30,683 nucleotides of DNA from CAYOHY01 sp964403885 (GTDB lineage Bacteria; Actinomycetota; Coriobacteriia; Anaerosomatales; PHET01). The position numbers were made by a program, and so were the translations under genes. The stretch lies in the NCBI GenBank assembly GCA_964403885.1, contig CAYOHY010000023.1, forward strand, positions 1-30,683. Direction: 5' to 3'. Numbering within the stretch: position 1 is the stretch's first letter; every line of letters begins with the position of its first letter. The notes below the pieces were generated by a model. That model searched no databases. It had not been told where the DNA came from and saw only the letters and a list, made by a program, of their open reading frames with translations. This document shows, piece by piece, positions 8,177 through 15,524 of this stretch.

Positions 8177-8839
8177 GTGAAGTTCTTCCTGGACACGGCG
8201 GACATCGCCGAGATCGAGGAGGCCGCAAGCTGGGGCGTGCTGGCCGGTGTCACCACCAACCCCACGCTCTACGCCCGTGTAGGCGGCAAGCTGGCCGACT
8301 TCCACAACCACCTCAAGCGGATCTGCGACATCGTCGACGGTCCGGTCAGCGGTGAGACCGTGGGTCTGACGCGCGACGAGATCATCCGTGAGGGTGAGGA
8401 GCTCGCTCAGATCGCCCCGAACCTCATCGTCAAGGTCCCCACGATGCCCGAGGGTCTGGCCGCCACCAAGGCGCTGTCCGACAAGGGCATCAAGGTCAAC
8501 ATGACCCTGTGCTTCACCGTCCCGCAGGCGATGCTCGCCGCGCGCTCGGGCGCGAGCTACATCTCGCCGTTCGTGGGCCGCTTCGATGACATCTCCGAGG
8601 ACGGCATCGCTCAGCTCGCCGACGTTGTGGGCGCGCTCAGCAACTACGACTTCGGTCACGACGTCGAGGTCATCGCGGCCTCGGTCCGCTCGGCGAACCA
8701 CGTCACGCAGGCTGCGCTGATGGGCGCTGACATCGCGACGGTTCCCTTCAGCGTGCTGAAGAACCTCGTGAAGCATCCGCTCACCGACCGCGGCCTCGAG
8801 TCGTTCCTCGCCGACTGGGAGAAGGTGAAGAACGCGTGA
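8177..8839 (+). CDS. tal: Small transaldolase (MipB/TalC family)
   Basis: The enzyme moves a dihydroxyacetone unit between sugar phosphates in the non-oxidative pentose phosphate pathway. I start it at GTG 8177 (KFFLDTADIAEIEEA), with AAAGGGA at 8163-8169 seven bases upstream. The ATG at 8159 would place that ribosome site inside the gene. The Schiff-base lysine is K86 in LIVKVPTM. TTNPTL (26-31) and LCFTVPQAM (111-119) are family motifs. In the stretch SPFVGRFDD (130-138) there is Phe where fructose-6-phosphate aldolases carry Tyr, which favours transaldolase over aldolase activity. The stop overlaps the rho start as GTGA. Confidence 0.9.
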   Translation: MKFFLDTADIAEIEEAASWGVLAGVTTNPTLYARVGGKLADFHNHLKRICDIVDGPVSGETVGLTRDEIIREGEELAQIAPNLIVKVPTMPEGLAATKALSDKGIKVNMTLCFTVPQAMLAARSGASYISPFVGRFDDISEDGIAQLADVVGALSNYDFGHDVEVIAASVRSANHVTQAALMGADIATVPFSVLKNLVKHPLTDRGLESFLADWEKVKNA

Positions 8840-10179
8840 GTGCCCGTCCGCGCAAGCGCGGCCGTCGCGGTGGTGGCGGTCCCGCCGAGCCCCAGCCCTC
8901 TGTCACCCGTGAGCAGCTCATAGCGCTCACCGTCGCGCAACTGCGCGAGATGGCGGGGGAGATCGGCGTCGACGTCAAGGCGCTCAAGAAGAAGGACGAG
9001 ATCGTCGACGCGGTCCTCGAGGCCAAGGTCAAGGCCGAGGGCTTCATCGAGATCGCCGGCATCCTCGACGTGCTGCCCGAGGGCTACGGTTTCGTGCGCA
9101 CGAGCGGCTATCTGCCGGGCGACTCCGACGTCTACGTCTCGATGTCGGCCGTGCGCCGCAACGAGCTGCGCCGCGGCGACGTCATCGTGGGTCAGGTTCG
9201 TCCCCCGCGCGACAACGAGAAGTACCCCGCCATCCAGCGCCTGGACAGCATCAACGGCCACCCGGCCGAGATGGCTCGCGGCCGCCGCAAGTTCGCCGAT
9301 CTCACCCCGGTCTACCCGGACGAGCGCCTGCGCATGGAGCACGGTCCGCAGCAGCTCACCGCGCGTACCATCGACCTCGTGGCGCCCATCGGCAAGGGCC
9401 AGCGTGGCCTGATCGTGTCGCCGCCCAAGGCCGGTAAGACCACCGTGCTCAAGGACATCGCGGCGGCCATCACGGCCAACAACCCCGAAGTCCACCTCAT
9501 GTGCCTGCTCGTCGACGAGCGGCCTGAGGAAGTCACGGACATGGAGCGCTCCATCCGCGGCGAGGTCGTCTCCTCGACCTTCGACATGCCGAGCGACCAG
9601 CACATCGCCGTTGCCGAGCTCGTGATGGAGCGCGCCAAGCGCCTCGTCGAGATGGGTCACGACGTGGTCATCCTGCTCGACTCCATCACCCGCCTTGCGC
9701 GCGCCTACAACCTCGCGACGCCGGCATCCGGACGCATCCTGTCCGGTGGTGTGGACTCGCAGGCGCTCTACCCGCCCAAGAAGTTCTTTGGTGCGGCCCG
9801 CAACATCGAGAACGGCGGCTCGCTCACCATCCTCGCGACCGCACTCGTCGATACCGGTTCCAAGATGGACGAGGTCATCTTCGAGGAGTTCAAGGGCACC
9901 GGTAACATGGAGCTGCGTCTGGACCGCCGTTTGGCAGACCGTCGCATCTTCCCCGCGATCGACGTCATCAGCTCGGGTACCCGCAAGGAGGAGCTGCTCC
10001 TCGATCCGCAGGAGGCTCCGTTCGTGTGGGGCGTGCGCCGCATCCTTCACGGCGTGGACAGCCCGGAGCGTGCGATGGACATGCTCATCAAGGGCCTCAA
10101 GCAGACCAACTCCAACATGGAGTTCCTCGCCAAGATGGCCCGCAAGGCCTCCGAGAAGTCCAACGGCGTCGAGTTCTAG
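8836..10179 (+). CDS. rho: Transcription termination factor Rho
   Basis: Rho is the hexameric RNA helicase that ends untranslated transcripts. The GTG start at 8836 overlaps the transaldolase stop. A short basic Arg/Gly-rich N-terminus (residues 2-15) precedes the Rho N-terminal helix bundle (about 23-65) and the RNA-binding cold-shock-like domain with GYGFVR (83-88). The ATPase has Walker A PPKAGKTT (196-203), a Walker B VVILLDSITRLARAYN, and the RNA-contacting Q and R loop region with GGVDSQALYPPKKFFGAARN. At 447 aa it lacks the long N-terminal insertion of many high-GC actinobacteria. A strong hairpin terminator follows 25 bases downstream. Confidence 0.98.
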   Translation: MSARPRKRGRRGGGGPAEPQPSVTREQLIALTVAQLREMAGEIGVDVKALKKKDEIVDAVLEAKVKAEGFIEIAGILDVLPEGYGFVRTSGYLPGDSDVYVSMSAVRRNELRRGDVIVGQVRPPRDNEKYPAIQRLDSINGHPAEMARGRRKFADLTPVYPDERLRMEHGPQQLTARTIDLVAPIGKGQRGLIVSPPKAGKTTVLKDIAAAITANNPEVHLMCLLVDERPEEVTDMERSIRGEVVSSTFDMPSDQHIAVAELVMERAKRLVEMGHDVVILLDSITRLARAYNLATPASGRILSGGVDSQALYPPKKFFGAARNIENGGSLTILATALVDTGSKMDEVIFEEFKGTGNMELRLDRRLADRRIFPAIDVISSGTRKEELLLDPQEAPFVWGVRRILHGVDSPERAMDMLIKGLKQTNSNMEFLAKMARKASEKSNGVEF

Positions 10180-10204
10180 GACGCATTCGTTTCACAGGAT
10201 CATC

Positions 10205-10237
10205 CGAAGGCCGCCTGACCGGGCGGCCTTCGTGTTG
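10205..10237 (+). terminator. Intrinsic terminator after rho
   Basis: A perfect 11-bp stem pairs 10205-10215 with 10222-10232 around a 6-base loop (TGACCG), followed by TGTTG. The T-run is poor but the stem is very strong. It closes the sppA-to-rho transcript and separates it from the methyltransferase promoter about 25 bases on. Confidence 0.75.
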
Positions 10238-10260
10238 CGCGGGGTCGCTTCGGGCGGGGG

Positions 10261-10291
10261 TTGCCTCCACGGGTGGGTGGTGCGCCACAAT
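10261..10291 (+). promoter_or_regulatory. Candidate promoter for the methyltransferase, leaderless arrangement
   Basis: TTGCCT at 10261-10266 and CACAAT at 10286-10291 are 19 bases apart. The ATG chosen for the next gene starts 8 bases after the last base of the -10 box, where transcription should begin. No ribosome site is seen before it, so the mRNA is probably leaderless. Confidence 0.45.
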
Positions 10292-10298
10292 GGCTCCC

Positions 10299-11099
10299 AT
10301 GTCAGCTCACGCTCGCTTCATCGGCCGCCCCACGCGCGGCAAGACCGCCCTCAACCGGCTGCGGCAGGTCGACGCCTATGTCGCCATTGCCGAACCCGGG
10401 GCGCTCAGGGGTGGCTCACCGCTGGTGGTGGACTTGGGCTACGGAGCGAGACCGTGGACCACGCTCGAGATGGCCGACCGGTGGTGGCGCGTGAACCCTC
10501 GACTGAGGTTTCTCGGTATCGAGATCGATGCCGAGCGGGTCGCGGCAGCTCAGCCGTTCGCGCAGGAGGGGCGGCTCTCGTTCGCGCTGGGCGGGTTCGA
10601 TGTCGCCCAGACGACTGGGCGGGGGGCTGCTCGGCTCGTGCGCTGCTACAACGTGTTGCGCCAGTACGACGAGCACGAGGTCGAGCTGGCACTCGAACGC
10701 ATCCGGCCGGCGATCGAGGAGGGTGGCTGGCTCGTCGAGGGGACGTGCGACCCGCTGGGCCGCATGACCGCGTTCGACGTGTACCGGCACCGCGCGGGCA
10801 GACTCGAGCATCGCGCCCTGGTGTTTGGTACCAACTTCCGCTCTGCGCTTGAGCCTGCCGACTTTCGGGCGATCCTGCCCAAGAGGATGATCCATCGGAT
10901 GCTCGAGGAACCCCAGGCCCGGTTCTTCGCCGACTGGTCCAACGCGTGGATGATCGCCCGCGGTCAGGGCCTGCGCTCGGAGCGCGCTGTGTGGGCTACG
11001 GCCGCGCGTGAGCTGCGCGAGCGCTTCTGCCACCTGGTGGACACACGTCCGCGCATCCTGCGCCGAGGCTACCTCGTGGTGCGCGACGACCTGAGGTGA
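10299..11099 (+). CDS. Putative class I SAM-dependent methyltransferase
   Basis: The start at ATG 10299 (SAHARFIGRPTRGKTALNR) gives 266 aa; another ATG lies 9 bases upstream in frame but within the -10 region. Motif I is VDLGYG (residues 44-49), a variant of the DxGxG SAM loop. FLGIEID (71-77) fits the acidic residue at the end of strand 2 that holds the ribose. The rest matches a Rossmann methyltransferase only loosely, and the C-terminal half (from about residue 150) is rich in Arg and aromatic residues. The substrate is unknown. Its place between rho and rpmE, near release-factor genes, hints at a translation-linked target, but this is a guess. Confidence 0.7.
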   Translation: MSAHARFIGRPTRGKTALNRLRQVDAYVAIAEPGALRGGSPLVVDLGYGARPWTTLEMADRWWRVNPRLRFLGIEIDAERVAAAQPFAQEGRLSFALGGFDVAQTTGRGAARLVRCYNVLRQYDEHEVELALERIRPAIEEGGWLVEGTCDPLGRMTAFDVYRHRAGRLEHRALVFGTNFRSALEPADFRAILPKRMIHRMLEEPQARFFADWSNAWMIARGQGLRSERAVWATAARELRERFCHLVDTRPRILRRGYLVVRDDLR

Positions 11100-11140
11100 G
11101 GTAGACGCGTCCGACGGAATCCGGGTTCGAGCGCGCATGG

Positions 11141-11159
11141 CGCGGTCGAGCAGACCGCG
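11141..11159 (+). terminator. Weak hairpin after the methyltransferase gene
   Basis: A 7-bp stem pairs 11141-11147 with 11153-11159 around GAGCA. There is no T-run after it. It may be a weak terminator or just a product of the GC-rich spacer. Confidence 0.3.
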
Positions 11160-11185
11160 GTCGGCCCGAACCTTGCCGGATCTGA

Positions 11186-11214
11186 TTGCTCGGCCCGCCA
11201 TGCGGTGATACACT
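11186..11214 (+). promoter_or_regulatory. Promoter of rpmE (TTGCTC-17-TACACT)
   Basis: TTGCTC at 11186-11191 and TACACT at 11209-11214 are 17 bases apart, and transcription should start near 11221. This leaves a 50-base leader with a hairpin and a strong ribosome site (GGAGGTG, 11258-11264). It is one of the best promoters in the window, as expected for a ribosomal protein gene. Confidence 0.65.
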
Positions 11215-11230
11215 ACGCGGGCTGTCCTCA

Positions 11231-11251
11231 ACCCTGGTCGGAAACCAGGGT
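11231..11251 (+). promoter_or_regulatory. Leader hairpin of rpmE
   Basis: A perfect 8-bp stem (ACCCTGGT at 11231-11238 with ACCAGGGT at 11244-11251) and a 5-base loop CGGAA lie in the short leader, 6 bases before the ribosome site. There is no T-run, so it is not a terminator. It could be an operator for autogenous control by L31 or an mRNA-stabilising element. Confidence 0.5.
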
Positions 11252-11270
11252 GCCATCGGAGGTGTTTTCA

Positions 11271-11681
11271 GTGAAGCAGGGTATCCACCCTAACTACGAA
11301 ACGACGTCCATCATCTGCTCGTGCGGCTCGAAGTTCGAGACCCGCTCGACCAACGGCGGAGAGATGCACGTCGAACTGTGTGACAAGTGCCACCCGTTCT
11401 ACACCGGTCAGCAGAAGTTCGTTGACACCGGTGGACGCGTCCAGCGCTTCTCGGACAAGTTCGGCTCTGCTGCCAGCGCCGTGCTCGAGAAGGAGGCCGC
11501 CGAGAAGGAGGCCCGCCGCAAGTCCGCGGAGGAGGCAGCGCTCAAGGTGAAGCAGGAGCGCGAGGCCAAGGCTGCCGAGAAGGCCGCCCGCGCCGCCAAG
11601 TTCGAGGTCGAGGGTGCCAAGGAGGCCGCCAAGGCCGAGCTGGTCGAGGATGCTCCCGCTGCCGAGGAGGCCGCGGAGTAA
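11271..11681 (+). CDS. rpmE: Ribosomal protein bL31 with a long charged C-terminal tail
   Basis: L31 bridges the two ribosomal subunits. The GTG at 11271 follows GGAGGTG with ideal 6-base spacing; an in-frame start at 11205 would lie in the promoter. Residues 1-65 are a normal zinc-type L31 (KQGIHPNYETTSIICSCG) with the four zinc ligands C16, C18, C37 and C40, so this is the zinc-containing form. Residues from about 70 to 136 are an Ala/Glu/Lys/Arg-rich stretch (for example VLEKEAAEKEARRKSAEEAA) predicted to form a long helix, ending in an acidic Glu/Ala tail. Most L31 proteins are 66-90 aa, so the tail roughly doubles the protein. No frameshift or separate start is seen, so the fusion looks genuine. 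Confidence 0.95.
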   Translation: MKQGIHPNYETTSIICSCGSKFETRSTNGGEMHVELCDKCHPFYTGQQKFVDTGGRVQRFSDKFGSAASAVLEKEAAEKEARRKSAEEAALKVKQEREAKAAEKAARAAKFEVEGAKEAAKAELVEDAPAAEEAAE

Positions 11682-11706
11682 CTCGCGTTCGACGCGCAAG
11701 CACGAC

Positions 11707-11712
11707 TAGAAT
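11707..11712 (+). promoter_or_regulatory. Candidate -10 box (TAGAAT) for the thyX operon
   Basis: TAGAAT matches the -10 consensus in five of six positions and is 73 bases before thyX. No good -35 box is seen at 16-18 bases. As at hom, the hairpin stem begins immediately after the box. Confidence 0.4.
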
Positions 11713-11747
11713 GGGGAGGCGCTCTTGCGGGCGCCTCCCCGTCGTTT
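11713..11747 (+). terminator. Hairpin terminator between rpmE and thyX
   Basis: A perfect 10-bp stem (11713-11722 with 11731-11740) with an 8-base loop is followed by GTCGTTT. It fits an intrinsic terminator for rpmE. Its left arm starts directly at the end of a -10 box, so transcripts begun there would lack part of the stem. Confidence 0.7.
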
Positions 11748-11785
11748 GAGCGGGTCCGCTCGCGCCCCATCCACGAAAGGCTCTC

Positions 11786-12475
11786 ATGGACGTCCGCCTG
11801 CTCTACCACACGCCCGATCCCGAGCGCGCCGTCGCCGTCGCTGCTCGTCTGTGCTATGCCCCGGTGGGCGCCGCTGAGCTCATGGAAGGCATGAGCGAGG
11901 AGGCCCAGACCAAGGTCCTGCGCATCATCATGGAGAGCGGCCACTTCTCGGCGCTCGAGCACGCGACCTACACCTTCGCCATCGACGGCGTGTCCCGCGC
12001 CCTCACGCACCAGCTGGTCCGCCATCGCCTTGCGAGCTACAACCAGCAGTCACAGCGCTACGTGAGCTACAACGACGACCCGTCGTTCATCGTGCCCCCG
12101 GCTGTGGATGCGAACCCCGAGGCGCGCGAGGCGTTTCTGGCGGCGTGCGGTGCGGCGTACCTGTCGTATCGCGAGCTTCTGGACGCCGGCGTTGCCCCCG
12201 AGGACGCGCGCTATCTGCTCCCCAACGCGATGGAGACCAAGATCGTGGTCACCATGAACGTCAGAGAGCTTCTGCACTTCTTGGAGCTTCGTTGCTGCAA
12301 GCGTGCCCAGTGGGAGATCCGTGACCTGGCACTGCGCATGCTCGAACTCGCCGAGCCCACCGCGCCCTACATCTTCATGGACGCCGGTGCCTCGTGCCGC
12401 CGCGGTGCGTGCCGCGAGGGCAAGATGACCTGCGGCGATCCGTACCCCAAGGCCCCCAAGCGGGAGGCATCGTGA
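11786..12475 (+). CDS. thyX: Flavin-dependent thymidylate synthase
   Basis: ThyX methylates dUMP to dTMP using methylene-tetrahydrofolate, FAD and NADPH. The signature RHRxxSxNxxSxR is complete (RHRLASYNQQSQR, residues 79-91), and ESGHFSALEHATYTF (50-64) is the usual upstream block. The protein is 229 aa, normal for the family. The C-terminal part carries a Cys-rich CRRGACREGKMTCG segment, common in actinobacterial and clostridial ThyX. The start ATG at 11786 has AAAGG upstream. The stop overlaps the DUF1385 gene start by 4 bases. GlyA and dCMP deaminase, which supply the cofactor and the substrate, are encoded 4-7 kb downstream. Confidence 0.97.
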   Translation: MDVRLLYHTPDPERAVAVAARLCYAPVGAAELMEGMSEEAQTKVLRIIMESGHFSALEHATYTFAIDGVSRALTHQLVRHRLASYNQQSQRYVSYNDDPSFIVPPAVDANPEAREAFLAACGAAYLSYRELLDAGVAPEDARYLLPNAMETKIVVTMNVRELLHFLELRCCKRAQWEIRDLALRMLELAEPTAPYIFMDAGASCRRGACREGKMTCGDPYPKAPKREAS

Positions 12476-13542
12476 GCGACACCGTCGAGCGCATCGAAGC
12501 GCCGATCACCCATACCCACATCGGCGGCCAGGCGGTCCTCGAGGGCGTCATGATGCGCGGCAAGCTCAACTGGGCCGTCGCCGTACGCACCCCCGACGGC
12601 TCGATCCACGTCGAGCAGCACGACCTGCCCTCAGGGGCGTCCAAGCGCGAATGGATGCGCAAGCCCATCATCCGGGGCGTTGTCGCCCTGGTGGAGACGT
12701 TGCAGCTCGCCATGAAGGCGTTCACCGTATCGGCGTCGCTCGCGGGCGAGACCGAGGAAGAGCAGCTCTCGAGTAAGGAGATCGGCTTCTCGCTCATCTT
12801 CGGCGTGGTGCTCGCGGTGGGCCTGTTCATCGTCGCTCCTGCCGTGCTCACGAACCTCGTCGTCTCGGCGACGGAGCATCCGTTCGTCTGGAACGTGATC
12901 GACGGCATCCTGCGCGTCGCGGCGTTCTTCGCCTACATCTGGGCGATCTCGCGCATGTCCGATATCCAGCGCGTCTTCGCCTACCACGGTGCCGAACACA
13001 AGACGATCCACGCCTACGAGCACAACATCCCGCTCGAGCCCGAGGCGGTTCAGCGCTTCAGCACCAAGCACGTGCGCTGCGGCACCTCGTTCCTGCTCAT
13101 GGTCATGATGGTCGCGATCCTTGTCTTCTCGCTCGTCCCGGTGCGGGCTATCGCCGCCGAGCTGGGGTGGACGAGCCGCTTTGCCGTGCTCGGCCTGCTC
13201 ATCGTGTCTCGCATCATCTTGATCCCGCTCGTTGCGGGTCTCGCGTACGAGATCACCGTGAAGTGGGCAGGTAATCACTCGGAGAACCCGATCGTGAAGT
13301 TGATCCTGTGGCCGGGCCTCCAGCTGCAGAAGATGACCACCCGCGAGCCCGATGACGCCATGGTCGAGGTGGCCATCGCCGCCGTTCTGCCGGTCATCGA
13401 GCGCGAGGAGGGCACGGTGGCCAGCGTGCTACCATTGCCTGTCTCGGAGGCCGACGAGGTCCCGGCGTCAGGTGCACACAGCGATGACGCCCACGACGAG
13501 AATGACCCCGACCCGATGAGGGATTCGAACAACCATGCGTGA
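12472..13542 (+). CDS. DUF1385 membrane protein (YqhQ-like)
   Basis: The GTG start at 12472 follows GGGAGG (12462-12467) and overlaps the thyX stop. The 356-aa protein has the DUF1385 landmarks: GGQAVLEGVMMRG (residues 18-30), YHGAEHKT (171-178) and HVRCGTSFL (200-208), the last two rich in possible metal ligands (His, Cys, Glu). Membrane segments are likely at about 105-132, 145-160, 205-223 and 237-258. The C-terminus (from about 310) is acidic and probably disordered. The biochemical role of the family is unknown. In many Gram-positive bacteria it sits between rpmE and prfA or prmC, exactly as here. It overlaps prfA by 8 bases. Confidence 0.9.
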   Translation: MSDTVERIEAPITHTHIGGQAVLEGVMMRGKLNWAVAVRTPDGSIHVEQHDLPSGASKREWMRKPIIRGVVALVETLQLAMKAFTVSASLAGETEEEQLSSKEIGFSLIFGVVLAVGLFIVAPAVLTNLVVSATEHPFVWNVIDGILRVAAFFAYIWAISRMSDIQRVFAYHGAEHKTIHAYEHNIPLEPEAVQRFSTKHVRCGTSFLLMVMMVAILVFSLVPVRAIAAELGWTSRFAVLGLLIVSRIILIPLVAGLAYEITVKWAGNHSENPIVKLILWPGLQLQKMTTREPDDAMVEVAIAAVLPVIEREEGTVASVLPLPVSEADEVPASGAHSDDAHDENDPDPMRDSNNHA

Positions 13543-14608
13543 GAAACTCGAGAAGCTCCTGAACGCGTTTGACGATCTGACCGCTCAGCTGGGCGACCCT
13601 GCCCTGCTCGCGGACCAGAAGGAGTACACGCGTCTGGCCAAGGAGCAGCGTTCGCAGACCCCCCTTGCCGAGAAGGCGCGCGAGTACCTGAGCGTGCTCG
13701 ACCAGCTCGATCAGGCCAAGGAGGTCCTGCGCACCGAGAGCGATCCCGAGTTCAAGGAGATGGCCGCCGACGAGGTCCGCGAGCTCGAGGCCGCGGTCCC
13801 GGTGCTCGAGGACGAGCTCAAGGTCATGATGCTGCCGAGCGACCCCAACGACGACAAGGACATCATCGTCGAGATCCGCGCGGGCGCCGGTGGCGATGAG
13901 GCGTCCATCTTCGCGGGCGACCTGTACCGCATGTACACGCGCTACGCCGAGCTCCAGAAGTGGAAGTACGAGGAGATCGACGCGTCGGAGAGTGACACCG
14001 GCGGCTTCAAGGAAGTCTCCTTCCGCATCAAGGGCGACAAGGTCTACTCGAAGATGAAGTTCGAGTCGGGCGTGCACCGCGTGCAGCGCGTGCCCGTCAC
14101 CGAGTCGCAGGGCCGAATCCACACGTCCACCGCGACCGTTGCGGTGCTGCCTGAAGTCGAGGACGTCGAGGTCGAGATCAACGCGAACGACCTGCGCATC
14201 GACGTGTACCGCGCGAGCGGTCCGGGCGGTCAGTCGGTCAACACGACGGACTCGGCGGTCCGCATCACCCACCTGCCCACCGGCCTCGTGGTGCAGTCGC
14301 AGAACCAGAAGTCACAGCTCCAGAACCGTGAGGCCGCGCTTCGCGTGTTGCGCGCCCGCCTCTACGAGCAGGAGCTCGAGAAGCAGCAGGCCGAGCTCGG
14401 GGCCCAGCGCCGCAGCCAGATCGGCTCGGGAGACCGTTCCGAGAAGATCCGCACCTACAACTACCCACAGGACCGCATCACCGATCACCGCATCGGGCTC
14501 ACGGTCCACAACATCCCTGCCGTCATGGCCGGCGAGATCGACACGCTCGTCGAGGGCCTCGTGGCCGCCGACCGCGCCGAGCGGCTCTCGGCGTTCGCGG
14601 CGGGGTAG
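13535..14608 (+). CDS. prfA: Peptide chain release factor 1
   Basis: RF1 ends translation at UAG and UAA. The 357-aa length is standard. The stop-recognition motif PVT (residues 187-189, in RVPVTESQGRIHTS) identifies RF1 rather than RF2, which carries SPF. The catalytic GGQ is at 231-233 in ASGPGGQSVNTTDSAV. The ATG at 13535 overlaps the end of the DUF1385 gene. prmC, whose product methylates the GGQ glutamine, starts 5 bases after the stop. RF1 should be heavily used here, since 18 of the 34 genes whose stop is in the window end in TAG. Confidence 0.98.
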   Translation: MREKLEKLLNAFDDLTAQLGDPALLADQKEYTRLAKEQRSQTPLAEKAREYLSVLDQLDQAKEVLRTESDPEFKEMAADEVRELEAAVPVLEDELKVMMLPSDPNDDKDIIVEIRAGAGGDEASIFAGDLYRMYTRYAELQKWKYEEIDASESDTGGFKEVSFRIKGDKVYSKMKFESGVHRVQRVPVTESQGRIHTSTATVAVLPEVEDVEVEINANDLRIDVYRASGPGGQSVNTTDSAVRITHLPTGLVVQSQNQKSQLQNREAALRVLRARLYEQELEKQQAELGAQRRSQIGSGDRSEKIRTYNYPQDRITDHRIGLTVHNIPAVMAGEIDTLVEGLVAADRAERLSAFAAG

Positions 14609-14613
14609 GGCGG

Positions 14614-15480
14614 GTGTCCTCGCAGGTCTGGACGGTCAAAGCCGCGCTGGACTGGACGCGCGACTACCTCACCGAGAAGGGCGACGAGCACCCTCGGCGC
14701 AGTGCCGAGTGGCTGCTGTCGGCCGCAACGGGGCTGTCGCGCATCGAGCTGTACGCCTATCACGACCGCCCGCTGACTCCTGAGGAGCGCACGACGCTGC
14801 GCGAGGGCGTGAAGCGGCGCGCCACGGGCGAGCCGCTTCAGTACGTCACGGGCGAGGTCGCCTTTCGGCATCTCATCGTCAAGGTGCGCCCCGGCGTGCT
14901 CATCCCTCGCCCTGAGACCGAGATCCTGGTGGGGGAGGTGCTCGACGCGCTCAAGGGTGTCGAGGGCCCCCTCGTTGCAGACCCCTGCACGGGCTCCGGC
15001 TGCGTGGCGCTCTCGGTGGCCCACGAGCACCCGGGCGCTCGCGTCTGGGCGACCGACCTGTCTCCGGTCGCCGTCGAGGTCGCGGCCGCCAACTGCGCTC
15101 GTCTCGAACTCGACGACGCCGTCAGTATCATCGAGGGCGACCTGCTCGGCGCTTTGCCCGGCGATCTCAAGGGTCGTCTGCACGCCATCGTGTCGAACCC
15201 GCCCTACATCCCCAGCGCCGATGTGCCCGCCCTTCCGGCCGAGGTCGCAGGCTTCGAGCCGCACCTCGCGCTCGATGGCGGGCCGGACGGCCTGGATCTG
15301 TATCGCCGGCTGCTCGCGCAGGGCCTGGAGTGGCTCGCGCCCGGAGGCGTGATCGCCGTCGAACTCGACGAAAGAATGGTCCAGACCGCCGCTCAAGAAG
15401 CGCTAGAGTGGTATGTAGAGGTCAGGGTCGTGAAGGACCTCGCCGGGCGCGACAGGATCGTGACCGCGAGGCGACCGTAG
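14614..15480 (+). CDS. prmC: Release factor glutamine methyltransferase
   Basis: PrmC uses SAM to methylate the GGQ glutamine of RF1 and RF2. The protein has the N-terminal helical domain (1-80) with TGEPLQYVTGEVAF, the IPRPETE motif (97-103), the SAM loop DPCTGSGCVAL and the catalytic NPPY at 195-198. The SAM loop differs slightly from the common DLGTGSG form by having Pro-Cys. The GTG start at 14614 lies 5 bases after prfA. At 288 aa the protein is full length. The prfA-prmC pairing is very common in bacteria and confirms the call. Confidence 0.95.
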   Translation: MSSQVWTVKAALDWTRDYLTEKGDEHPRRSAEWLLSAATGLSRIELYAYHDRPLTPEERTTLREGVKRRATGEPLQYVTGEVAFRHLIVKVRPGVLIPRPETEILVGEVLDALKGVEGPLVADPCTGSGCVALSVAHEHPGARVWATDLSPVAVEVAAANCARLELDDAVSIIEGDLLGALPGDLKGRLHAIVSNPPYIPSADVPALPAEVAGFEPHLALDGGPDGLDLYRRLLAQGLEWLAPGGVIAVELDERMVQTAAQEALEWYVEVRVVKDLAGRDRIVTARRP

Positions 15481-15524
15481 GACCCTTTTGTCCGGCACAG
15501 CAGCGGTCTTGGGAGGGGTACACG

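Noticed and set aside
11121..11175. GGTTCGA-like T-arm sequence with flanking inverted repeats, suggesting a tRNA
   Set aside because: No acceptor stem, anticodon arm or CCA can be fitted around it. The likeness is limited to the short motif.
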